From DASSFG01 sp035547915 (GTDB lineage Bacteria; Planctomycetota; Planctomycetia; Pirellulales; JAICIG01), in the NCBI GenBank assembly GCA_035547915.1, contig DASZTS010000124.1, forward strand, positions 1 through 53,792: DNA of 53,792 nucleotides, read 5' to 3'. Position numbers and translations under genes: made by a program. The notes below the pieces were generated by a model that saw nothing but the letters and a program-made list of their open reading frames with translations, ran no database searches and had not been told where the DNA came from. Positions 1-7,786 of this stretch are shown here, one piece after another (within the stretch, counting starts at the first letter, position 1; each line of letters starts with the position of its first letter).

Positions 1-139
1 AGGCCGTGATTTTCCAACGGCTCGGCCTGATGCCACCACGCCGGCTCCGCCGGCTCGACGGCATCCAAATGTAGTGAAATAAACACCCCCAAATCGCACC
101 TAAGTCCTTTCGCGAACGTCAAAACTCTCTAACTTGGGC

Positions 140-190
140 TAGAGCAACGGACAAAACCGGATCAGGATGCAAAAAATCGGCTTTCGTCCG
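140..190 (+). repeat. Partial copy (left half) of the ~100-bp palindromic repeat family
   Basis: The stretch starts TAGAGCAACGGACAAAACCG and continues with the AAAAATCGGC core seen in the full copies at 13323, 20678, 40134, 52572 and 53338. The right half is missing and the match fades just before the stop codon of the PBP4-like gene (195). It lies downstream of the 3' end of that minus-strand gene, the same position relative to a stop codon as other copies. Apart from this I see nothing in bases 1-139. Confidence 0.65.
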
Positions 191-194
191 TCCC

Positions 195-1748
195 TCAGCT
201 CGACTCGTAAACGATCTGGCAAAGCTGGCCGAGGGCCTTGCCGATTTGGTCGCGGTCGCCGGCCGTCTTGGTCGGTATGTTGTTGACGAAGAACGCGAAG
301 GCCAACCGCCGTCCACCGGCGGACGTCATGTAGCCGGCCAACGCCTTGCTCGTCAGAATCGCGCCGCCGCTCATCCGATTCGACCAGTACATGGTTCCCG
401 TCTTGGCCTGCACCTTGCCGCGCGCGGGGCTGTCTGGCGGCACGGCGTGAGCAAGCGTGCCATCTTCGCCCAGCACGGGCAGGGCGCGCTCGAAGGGAGC
501 GAACAAATCGTTCCGCGTCGACAGGTATCGCAGGAGGGCCACGGTGACGCGGGGAGTCACGAAGTCGGCCGGGTCGCCCCCCGCCGCGCCGCCGAACGAA
601 ATCTGATCGGGGTCGATGCCCGCCTCGGTGAGAAAATTCCGTTGGTGTTTCAGCCCGTCGACCAGCGTGCGCTCACCATGCTTTGCGGCCATGAGCAACG
701 GTAGCGTGCTGGCGTGCAGATTGTGGCTCACCTTGAGGATCAAGCGGGCCGATTCGGAGAACGGGGGTGACGTGAGCTGGGCGACGCGCCGCATCCCACC
801 GTATTCGTCGCGGGCCGGCAGGCGATCGGTGCGGTTCTTGGCGAGCGGAGATGCGTCCACCGCGACATCGGCGCGGCGCAGGGCTTCGATCAACAGCGAT
901 CGGGCGAACGATGCCGGCGCTTCGATCTCGTGCGTGTGCACGACCGGCTTCCGACCCTCCGTGATCTGCCCGCGCACCACCAGCGACCCTTCGTCGGGCG
1001 CTGTCACGGTCACCTTCGTCGACTGGTCGTCGGACACCGTCTGTACCTGCGCGTCGACCACCAGCGCCACACTCGTCGGGCGGCAGACCACCTGAGCCGG
1101 CGCGCCGGCCTCGGCCGGTGTGACGGTGATGTCGATCAGATTATCGTTCACGATAATCGGCGTTAGGAGCGACGGCCCGCTGCCGCTGCCCTTGGCGTGG
1201 TCGAACAACCGATCGTCGACGAGCACATCGCCGCGCACGTGGTGCACGCCGGCCGAGCGGACCGCGAGCGCCAATTCGTTCAAGCCGGCCAGCGGGTCGC
1301 CGCGAGTCAGCACGGCTCCTTCACCATAGATATGGTCACTCGTGGTGTAGGCGATTTCGCCATTTGTCCCCGCGCGGCCGCCCAGCGTGGGATCGCCGCT
1401 GGCCACCAGCACCAGGTCGCCATCGAGAACGCCGGCCGAGTCGATCTTGCCGTGCGCATAGATCGGCGTTTCGAAGCGGTAGTCGGGGCCGAAGGCGTCG
1501 AGCGCCGCGGCGACGGAAAAGACCTTGGTGACCGAGGCCGGGGCGAACAGTTTGTCCGGGGCGCGGGAATATAAGACATCGCCCGTCTTGAGATCGGTTA
1601 CGAGCAGTCCCCACTGTCCGTTTTGGTACGGACCCTGATCGACGAAGGCCTCGATCTGCGTCGCAAGCGGCTCGGTGGCCGTGGCCAAGCGAGCGGCCAA
1701 CAACAGACCACACAGGGTTGCACTGCGTGCCGTGAACGCGGAAAGCAT
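195..1748 (-). CDS. dacB: D-alanyl-D-alanine carboxypeptidase/endopeptidase, PBP4 (DacB) type
   Basis: A 517-residue exported peptidase of the penicillin-binding protein 4 family (peptidase S13), expected to cleave D-Ala-D-Ala ends or DD-crosslinks of peptidoglycan in the periplasm. A signal peptide covers about residues 1-25. The three active-site motifs of the penicilloyl-serine fold are visible: SVTK at 72-75 (nucleophile Ser72, base Lys75), SHN at 340-342 and KTG at 448-450. The long insertion between motifs 1 and 2 (about residues 100-330) is typical of the class C PBP4 group, and the length is normal for it. The ATG follows the TAA of the upstream esterase gene by one base, so the two are probably co-transcribed and translationally coupled. 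Peptidoglycan is thin but present in planctomycetes, so the activity is plausible. Family assignment is firm; choice between carboxypeptidase and endopeptidase is not possible here. Confidence 0.9.
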   Translation of the reverse strand: MLSAFTARSATLCGLLLAARLATATEPLATQIEAFVDQGPYQNGQWGLLVTDLKTGDVLYSRAPDKLFAPASVTKVFSVAAALDAFGPDYRFETPIYAHGKIDSAGVLDGDLVLVASGDPTLGGRAGTNGEIAYTTSDHIYGEGAVLTRGDPLAGLNELALAVRSAGVHHVRGDVLVDDRLFDHAKGSGSGPSLLTPIIVNDNLIDITVTPAEAGAPAQVVCRPTSVALVVDAQVQTVSDDQSTKVTVTAPDEGSLVVRGQITEGRKPVVHTHEIEAPASFARSLLIEALRRADVAVDASPLAKNRTDRLPARDEYGGMRRVAQLTSPPFSESARLILKVSHNLHASTLPLLMAAKHGERTLVDGLKHQRNFLTEAGIDPDQISFGGAAGGDPADFVTPRVTVALLRYLSTRNDLFAPFERALPVLGEDGTLAHAVPPDSPARGKVQAKTGTMYWSNRMSGGAILTSKALAGYMTSAGGRRLAFAFFVNNIPTKTAGDRDQIGKALGQLCQIVYESS

Positions 1749-1749
1749 C

Positions 1750-2646
1750 TTATTTCTTCGCCAGGAAACCTTGTTCGCCGAGCCAGAACGCGCAATCGCG
1801 CGTCCAGGGATGAAGCTTGGCCGGGTCGTACTGCTTCGCGCCCAGTCCGATGCCGTGGGCGCCGTTTTGATAGAGGTGCAAATCGAACGGCACGCCGGCC
1901 ACGCGCAACGCTTCGGCGAAGACCAGGGCGTTTTCGACCTTCACGGCCTGATCCTCCACCGTCTGCCAGACGAAACAGGGCGGCGTGTCGGCGCGCACGT
2001 TGAGCGCCGGCGCATAGGCGCGAATCTGGTCGGGCTTCGGGTCCTTGCCGAGGAATTGCTCGTGACGCTCGGGCCGGTCGTTGCGATCGAAGAGGATGAA
2101 GGCGTAACAGAGGATGCAGATATCGGGGCGTGAACTGACCTGTTCGATGGGGTCGTCGACATCGCTACGGCCGCTGTCGAAGCGCGTCGAAAGCGTGGCC
2201 GATAGATGTCCGCCCGCCGAAGAACCCATGATGCCGATGCGCCGCGGATCGATGTGCCACGCCTCGGCGTTGGCCCGCACCGTGCGGACGGCCCGCGCGG
2301 CGTCTTGCAAGCTATCGGGTACGTGATAGCCGCCGGAGGGCAGTCGGTACTTGAGCACAAAGGCCGCGATGCCCAGGTCGTTCAGCCAGCGCGCGTAGAC
2401 TTCGCCCTCGTGCTGCGCCAGCATGCGGTATCCGCCGCCCGGACAAACGACCATGGCCGCGCCGGTGGCCTTCTCTGGCGACGGCCAATACGCCGTCAGC
2501 GTCGGCACGTCCTTATCTTCGGTGCCGAGCGCGCCAGGCGTCTTTCCATCGGGCCAGAGCGTAAGTTTCTCGGGCCGATCGTCGGCGGCCCGGGCCAACG
2601 AGGCGAGCAGTAGTGTTGCCACGACGACGATCGATGCGCGGCGCAT
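1750..2646 (-). CDS. Secreted alpha/beta hydrolase, acetyl-xylan/carbohydrate esterase-like
   Basis: A 298-residue alpha/beta hydrolase with a signal peptide (about residues 1-20, ending ASLARA). The catalytic set can be read: an oxyanion-hole segment PGGGY at 69-73, the nucleophile elbow GSSAG at 141-145 (Ser143), a likely acid Asp232 in VEDQAV and His264 in NGAHGIG. The order and spacing match secreted esterases of the BD-FAE/acetyl-xylan esterase type that remove acyl groups from plant or algal polysaccharides. It is the first gene of a two-gene minus-strand unit with the PBP4-like gene. The upstream 146 bp separates it from a divergent methyltransferase gene and should hold both promoters. 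The true substrate is unknown; a general carboxylesterase is the alternative. Confidence 0.82.
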   Translation of the reverse strand: MRRASIVVVATLLLASLARAADDRPEKLTLWPDGKTPGALGTEDKDVPTLTAYWPSPEKATGAAMVVCPGGGYRMLAQHEGEVYARWLNDLGIAAFVLKYRLPSGGYHVPDSLQDAARAVRTVRANAEAWHIDPRRIGIMGSSAGGHLSATLSTRFDSGRSDVDDPIEQVSSRPDICILCYAFILFDRNDRPERHEQFLGKDPKPDQIRAYAPALNVRADTPPCFVWQTVEDQAVKVENALVFAEALRVAGVPFDLHLYQNGAHGIGLGAKQYDPAKLHPWTRDCAFWLGEQGFLAKK

Positions 2647-2792
2647 GGAAGTTTTCTCCCAATACTCAGAGGTCTCTGCGGCTCAACGTAGTCGGCTGCG
2701 CCGCCGCCTGCAAGCTGGCCGATTCTTTCGACTCCTGCGGACCCGCGATAGAATGAGCGGCTCACAACCAGCCCGCCCGCGGAGCAGCGACT

Positions 2793-3806
2793 ATGCCGGC
2801 CAACGTCTCGCCACAACTGATCTTCGATACCCTGGGTGCATACCACCGATCGGCGGCGCTCAAGACGGCGATCGACCTCGATCTGTTCACGGCCATCGCC
2901 AGCGGTCACGATAAGGCCGCGAGTCTGGCGGCAGCCTGCGGCGCGGCCGAGCGTGGCGTGCGTATTCTGGCCGATTACCTGGTGGTCGTCGGCCTGCTCA
3001 CGAAATCACAAGACTGCTGGGCACTAACCCCCGACTCGGCCTTGTTTCTCGATCGTCGTTCGCCGGCCTATCTCGGCCGCGCCGCCGAGTTCATCGGGTC
3101 GGCCGACATGCAGCGTCGCTTCGACCAACTCCCGGCCGCGGTGCGGGCCGGGGGCGCGCCGGCCGATGACCAAAGCGTGCTCGCCCCCGATCACGAGGCC
3201 TGGGTGCGGTTCGCCCGCGGCATGGCCGGCATGATGGCCATGCCCGCGGAACTATTGGCCCAACGCATCGTCGCCCGCAAACCGGCAGGGGCGGCGATCA
3301 AGGTGCTCGACATTGCGGCCGGACACGGGCTGTTCGGCATCGCGGTCGCCCGTCACGATCCACAGGCGACCATCGTGGCCGTCGATTGGGCGAACGTGCT
3401 CACCGTGGCGACCGACAACGCACGGCAGGCCGGAGTGCTCGATCGCTATCGAACCTTGCCGGGCAGCGCCTTCGATGTCGATTTCGGCGATGGCTACGAC
3501 GTGGTGCTGCTCACCAACTTCTTGCACCACTTCGACCGCGCGGCGATCGATACGGTGATGCGCCGGATTCATGCGGCGCTCAGACCGGGCGGCCGTGTCT
3601 TCGCCTTGGAGTTCGTGCCCAACGACGACCGCGTGTCGCCGTCCACCTCGGCGTCCTTCGCGCTCGTGATGCTCGCCACCACTCCCGCCGGCGACGCCTA
3701 CACATTCGCCGAATACAAGGAAATGTTCTCCGCCGCCGGCTTTTCGCAGAGTGAGGTTTTCGATCTCCAACCGACGGTACAGCAGGTGATCGTCGCGCAG
3801 CGGTGA
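2793..3806 (+). CDS. SAM-dependent O-methyltransferase, plant OMT/hydroxyneurosporene type
   Basis: A 337-residue class I methyltransferase. Residues about 8-90 form the helical winged-helix dimerisation domain seen in the methyltransferase family 2 (FDTLGAYHRSAALKTAIDLD, then a Leu-rich helix and ALTPDSALFL). The Rossmann part begins with the SAM-binding motif VLDIAAGHGLFG, followed by an acidic strand end IVAVDW and the later NFLHHF and LRPGGRVF motifs. The expected reaction is methylation of a small aromatic or hydroxylated compound in the cytoplasm; no neighbour hints at the substrate. The protein converges with the MFS gene (stop codons 10 bp apart). A standalone transcript is likely. 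Confidence 0.85.
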   Translation: MPANVSPQLIFDTLGAYHRSAALKTAIDLDLFTAIASGHDKAASLAAACGAAERGVRILADYLVVVGLLTKSQDCWALTPDSALFLDRRSPAYLGRAAEFIGSADMQRRFDQLPAAVRAGGAPADDQSVLAPDHEAWVRFARGMAGMMAMPAELLAQRIVARKPAGAAIKVLDIAAGHGLFGIAVARHDPQATIVAVDWANVLTVATDNARQAGVLDRYRTLPGSAFDVDFGDGYDVVLLTNFLHHFDRAAIDTVMRRIHAALRPGGRVFALEFVPNDDRVSPSTSASFALVMLATTPAGDAYTFAEYKEMFSAAGFSQSEVFDLQPTVQQVIVAQR

Positions 3807-3816
3807 GCGCTCCAAC

Positions 3817-5277
3817 CTAAGCGGCCTCATCGCTGGCGAGCGGCAGGGCGATTTCCTCCAGCGATTTGCGCTCCGCGTCGACGCCCCAGAACCACTCTAC
3901 GACCGCCGCGCCGAGCATCAGACCGGCCGCCAGCAGATAACCCCATAAGAGCGAAGTGGCCGAGCCGCTGGCGATGAGCGAGCCGAAGAGCCAAGGAGCG
4001 GCGACTCCCCCGACCGCCGTGCCGATCGAGAAGAAGACGGCGATCGCCAGTCCGCGCGTCTCCAGCGGAAAGATTTCGCTGACCGTGAGGTATGCGGCGC
4101 TGGCGGCCGAGGAGGCGAAGAAGAAGATCACCGTCCATAGCACCGTCTGGCTCACGGCGCTCAACATCTGTTGCTGAAACAGCACGCCAGTCAACGCCAG
4201 CAGCAGGGCCGATATGGTGTACGTGGCACAGATCATGCGCCGGCGGCCCCACGAATCGAAGAAATGTCCTAACACCACCGCACCCAAAAAACTGCCCAGG
4301 GCGAACGGCAGCAGGTAGAGTCCCGTGTGCTCCCCCGGCACGTGATAGAATTCGTCGAGCACCAACGCGTAGGTGAAGAAGATCGCATTGAACAGGAACG
4401 CCTGGGCCGCCATCAGCGCCAGTCCCAACAGCGAACGTTGCCGATAACGGGTGAACATGGCCCGCGCCATGCTGGCCAGCCCGTGATTGCGATCGGGATG
4501 CACCTTCAACTTCTTTTCGACGCCGGCCAAGCGTTGGCCCGTGGCCTGCTCGACGTCGTTCTCGATCTGCTCGACGATGCGTTTGGCCTCGCGCTCGCGA
4601 CCGTGCAACACCAGCCAGCGCGGGCTCTCGGGCACATGGTTCCGCAGCAACAAGATGGCCAATCCGACGACGGCGCCTCCGCCGAACGCCATTCGCCACC
4701 CGAGATCGACGGCGAACAATCGCGGATCGAGGATGACGAGGGTGGAGAGCGATCCCAGCGCCGCGCCCAGCCAATAGCTGCCGTTGACGATCAGATCGAC
4801 CCAGCCGCGACGACGTGCCGGTATCAGCTCATCGATGGCCGAATTGATGGCCGCATACTCCCCGCCGATGCCCGTGCCGGTGATGAAGCGAAACAGGGCG
4901 AAACTGGCCACGTTCCACGAGAACGCCGTGAACAGCGTGCCGCCGAGATAGATGGCCAGCGTCAGAAAGAACAGCAGCCGCCGACCCCAACGATCGGTGA
5001 GATAGCCGAACACGAGCGAGCCCATCACCATGCCCGCCACATAGCACGACCCGATCAGACCGATCTGGTCGCTGCTGAACCCGAGCGTCCCCCGTTGTTT
5101 CAGTGTGCCGCTGAGGGCTCCCATGAGGGTGACCTCGAGGCCGTCGAGCACCCAAGTGATTCCCAGGGCGAACAACACTAGCCAATGAAAGCGGCTCCAC
5201 GGGAGACGATCGAGTCGGGCCGGAATATCGGTCTCGAGGGTGCGCTGCGGCGCAGCGACGAACGCGGCGGTGCCCAT
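3817..5277 (-). CDS. MFS transporter, sugar porter / metabolite:H+ symporter type
   Basis: A 486-residue major facilitator with about 12 hydrophobic segments. The loop 2-3 signature appears as GYLTDRWGRR, and the loop after TM4 carries the charged motif ELIPARRRGW. The equivalent of the loop 2-3 signature in the second half is GHFFDSWGRRR. A central cytoplasmic loop (around residues 225-260) is rich in Lys, Arg and Glu. TM4 holds RFITGTGIGGEYAAI, reminiscent of the metabolite:H+ symporter and sugar porter families. It should import a sugar or organic acid with protons; the substrate cannot be read. It stands alone on the minus strand, divergent from the BatA/VWA cluster across a 235-bp gap. 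Confidence 0.87.
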   Translation of the reverse strand: MGTAAFVAAPQRTLETDIPARLDRLPWSRFHWLVLFALGITWVLDGLEVTLMGALSGTLKQRGTLGFSSDQIGLIGSCYVAGMVMGSLVFGYLTDRWGRRLLFFLTLAIYLGGTLFTAFSWNVASFALFRFITGTGIGGEYAAINSAIDELIPARRRGWVDLIVNGSYWLGAALGSLSTLVILDPRLFAVDLGWRMAFGGGAVVGLAILLLRNHVPESPRWLVLHGREREAKRIVEQIENDVEQATGQRLAGVEKKLKVHPDRNHGLASMARAMFTRYRQRSLLGLALMAAQAFLFNAIFFTYALVLDEFYHVPGEHTGLYLLPFALGSFLGAVVLGHFFDSWGRRRMICATYTISALLLALTGVLFQQQMLSAVSQTVLWTVIFFFASSAASAAYLTVSEIFPLETRGLAIAVFFSIGTAVGGVAAPWLFGSLIASGSATSLLWGYLLAAGLMLGAAVVEWFWGVDAERKSLEEIALPLASDEAA

Positions 5278-5332
5278 GGCAATGCGAGATTTCTCGGGCG
5301 GTGCGAAACAGATTGCCCGGTGCCTAGTGCAG

Positions 5333-5350
5333 CCGTCGTGCCAACGACGG
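5333..5350. repeat. Small hairpin in the MFS/VWA divergent intergenic region
   Basis: CCGTCGT and ACGACGG form a perfect 7-bp stem with a 4-base loop. There is no T-run, so it is not a simple terminator. It lies between two divergent genes, where an operator or mRNA 5' structure is possible. Confidence 0.45.
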
Positions 5351-5429
5351 GGGCGTGACCGGCAACACGGTTGCCGTTTAGGGCGTTACAATGGGCTGGT
5401 CGCCGTCGTTGCACTCAAAAGGGGGGTGA

Positions 5430-5449
5430 AACCGTTTTTGAAAACGGTT
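5430..5449. repeat. 20-bp palindrome upstream of the VWA cluster
   Basis: AACCGTTTT at 5430-5438 is the exact inverse of AAAACGGTT at 5441-5449, with only two bases between. It lies about 65 bp before the ATG at 5513. The tight centre suggests a dimeric protein-binding site or a dispersed palindrome rather than an RNA hairpin. Confidence 0.55.
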
Positions 5450-5512
5450 CAAAAGGGAGAAGGGTGACAACGGGGCCTGCTCCGCGTCTACTGTACGATC
5501 AACCCACCTGTC

Positions 5513-7780
5513 ATGCTTACCTTCGTCAGCCCACTATTCCTGATCGGCTTGGCATCCGCGGCCATTCCGCTGCTGATCCATCTCAGTCGTTCGCGGCGGA
5601 CGAAGAAGATGCAGTTCTCGACGACGCGCTTCTTCACCGACCAGTTCTTGCGCTCTTACCGCATGAGCCGGCTCAAGGAGTTGCTCTTGCTGGCGTGCCG
5701 CATGGCGCTGTGTGCGCTGTTTGCGTTGGCGCTGGCTGGTCCGATGCTGTTGCCGCGCGGCGGCGTGGTGTGGTCGGGCGAGCGCCGCTCGGTGGTGCTC
5801 GTCGTCGATCATTCGGCCAGCATGAGCCTCGTGGAGGACGGCGAAACGATGCTCGACAGGGCCAAGAAGGCCGCGCGCGAAGTGATCGACGGCCTGCGGC
5901 CGGGCGATCAGGCGGGGCTCGTTCTCGCGAGCCGGCGCGCCGCGGGACCGGAAGTAATCTTCACCGAGCTGACGCCCCAGTTGGGAGACGTTCGTCAGGC
6001 GCTCGAGCAGGTGACGCCTTCGTCGCTAGGCACCGATCTCTCGTCGGCGGTCGACGCCGCGCGGCAGGTATTGGCCAAGGCGACGACCGAGAGCAAGGAG
6101 ATCTACGTCCTCAGCGACTTGCAGGATTCGGGTTGGTCGAACCGCGACGAAAGCGCGCCGGCCGCCTCCGACGAGTTGATCTTCTTCGTACGGGTCCGTC
6201 CCAGTCGGCCGTCCGATCTCGCGATCACGGCCGTGCAATACTCGGCCGCACGGCCGATGGTGGGCGTGCCGTTCGCCATCCGGCCACACATTCACAATTC
6301 GGGCGACGAGCCACGGACCAGCCGGGTGAAGCTCTGGATCGACGGCAAGCAGGTGGCGGAGCGGCCACTCGAAAGCTTGGCCGGCGGCCGCTGGGCGTCG
6401 CCGTTGCTGCACCACGCCTTCGACAAGGGGGGCTGGCACGAAGGCTATGTTGAGATCGACGACGGATCGCTCGAGGCCGACGATCGTCGCTATTTCGCCT
6501 TCGAGGTGGTCGACGCGGTGCGTGTGTTGGCCGTCAATGGTGCGCCGTCGGAAGTGCCGCGGCTCGACGAACTCTTCTTCCTGAAGACGGCGCTGGGCGC
6601 GGCGGCCGGCACCAAGAGTCCCATCGAGATCGATGCCGTCTCGCCCGACGGTCTGGGGGCCGCCGACCTGAGCAAATACCGCGTCGTGGTGTGGGCCAAT
6701 GTCGAAAGCCTGACGGCGGCTGGGCTGGAGAAGCTCGAAGCCTTTGTCGATCGTGGCGGGAGCCTGCTCATGTTTCTCGGCGACCGCACCAACGAGTTGT
6801 ATTTCAACTCCGCGCTGGCCGGAGGTACGCGGCTGCACGGCGGCCTGTCGCCCGGCAGGCTGTTGTCCGTCGAAGGCAAAGCAGGGAGCGAGGTGGTTTC
6901 GCGCGTGGGCCAAATCGTGGTCGAACATCCGGCGCTGGCGGCCTTCGACGACCCGCAGTTGGCGAGCTTGTCGGGCGTCGGCTTTCAGGCGCTCTGGACG
7001 GTCGATCCCGAACAGGCCGAGGTTCTCATGCGGGCCGACACCGGCTCGCCCCTGCTGCTGGAAAAGCCGTTCGGCAAGGGGCGGGTGATGCTCTTCGCCA
7101 GCACGTGCGATCGCGACTGGACGAACTTTCCCGTCCGGCCCGCTTACCTCCCCTGGGTCTATCGATTGGTCGGCTATCTCGCCCAAGAGCCGATCGTGAA
7201 GCAACCGTTCTATCGGACGGGCGACGAGGTGCCGCTCACGGCCTCGGCATTCGAGGGCGTGGGACAGGTGCTGGTGCGCACTCCCGACAATACCGTCAAG
7301 CACGCGATGCCCTCGCCCGACGCCCTCGCACCGCTGGTATTTTCGGAGACGGATGCGGCGGGCGTCTATCGCTTCTTCGCGCCGACCAAGGAAGCAGAGG
7401 CCGCGAGGTTTGTTGCAAACCTCGAGAGTTTCGAGTCCGATCTGACCTATCTCGATCAAACGCTCGGCGGCAACGAGGATGGTGCGATCGACGATGAGGC
7501 CGTGGCCGCCGGCTTGCGCGAGCTGGCGGGGAGCGAGAACGTCGCCTACGTGGCCGACCCCACGAAGGTCGGCGAGGTGTCGCTCGCCGCACGTCGCGGC
7601 GTGAAGCTCTGGGACATCTTCTTGATCGTCGCCTTGCTGGTGGCCCTGGTCGAGCCCTGGTTGGCCAATCGCATCAGCCTGCGGCACTACGGGCGTCCGC
7701 GAGAGATCGCACCGCCGGAACCTCCAAAAACCGTCGGACGGGGCGCCGGACGCACCGCGACGGTGCCGGCGGGAGCCTGA
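5513..7780 (+). CDS. BatA-domain/von Willebrand factor A membrane protein
   Basis: A 755-residue inner-membrane protein. Residues 1-80 match the BatA N-terminal module: a first helix (about 4-22), the RSRRTKKMQFST loop and a second helix (about 55-80). A VWA domain follows with the metal-binding MIDAS motif D99-H-S101-A-S103. The middle (about 200-600) looks like beta-rich and GATase-like periplasmic domains, and a last helix lies near LWDIFLIVALLVALVEPW before a basic tail. In this family VWA domains sit in the periplasm and bind partners through a divalent metal. The next gene starts 6 bp downstream and has the same layout, so they form an operon. The usual MoxR ATPase and DUF58 partners are not in this window upstream. 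No clear Shine-Dalgarno is seen at the ATG. Confidence 0.85.
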   Translation: MLTFVSPLFLIGLASAAIPLLIHLSRSRRTKKMQFSTTRFFTDQFLRSYRMSRLKELLLLACRMALCALFALALAGPMLLPRGGVVWSGERRSVVLVVDHSASMSLVEDGETMLDRAKKAAREVIDGLRPGDQAGLVLASRRAAGPEVIFTELTPQLGDVRQALEQVTPSSLGTDLSSAVDAARQVLAKATTESKEIYVLSDLQDSGWSNRDESAPAASDELIFFVRVRPSRPSDLAITAVQYSAARPMVGVPFAIRPHIHNSGDEPRTSRVKLWIDGKQVAERPLESLAGGRWASPLLHHAFDKGGWHEGYVEIDDGSLEADDRRYFAFEVVDAVRVLAVNGAPSEVPRLDELFFLKTALGAAAGTKSPIEIDAVSPDGLGAADLSKYRVVVWANVESLTAAGLEKLEAFVDRGGSLLMFLGDRTNELYFNSALAGGTRLHGGLSPGRLLSVEGKAGSEVVSRVGQIVVEHPALAAFDDPQLASLSGVGFQALWTVDPEQAEVLMRADTGSPLLLEKPFGKGRVMLFASTCDRDWTNFPVRPAYLPWVYRLVGYLAQEPIVKQPFYRTGDEVPLTASAFEGVGQVLVRTPDNTVKHAMPSPDALAPLVFSETDAAGVYRFFAPTKEAEAARFVANLESFESDLTYLDQTLGGNEDGAIDDEAVAAGLRELAGSENVAYVADPTKVGEVSLAARRGVKLWDIFLIVALLVALVEPWLANRISLRHYGRPREIAPPEPPKTVGRGAGRTATVPAGA

Positions 7781-7786
7781 GATTCC

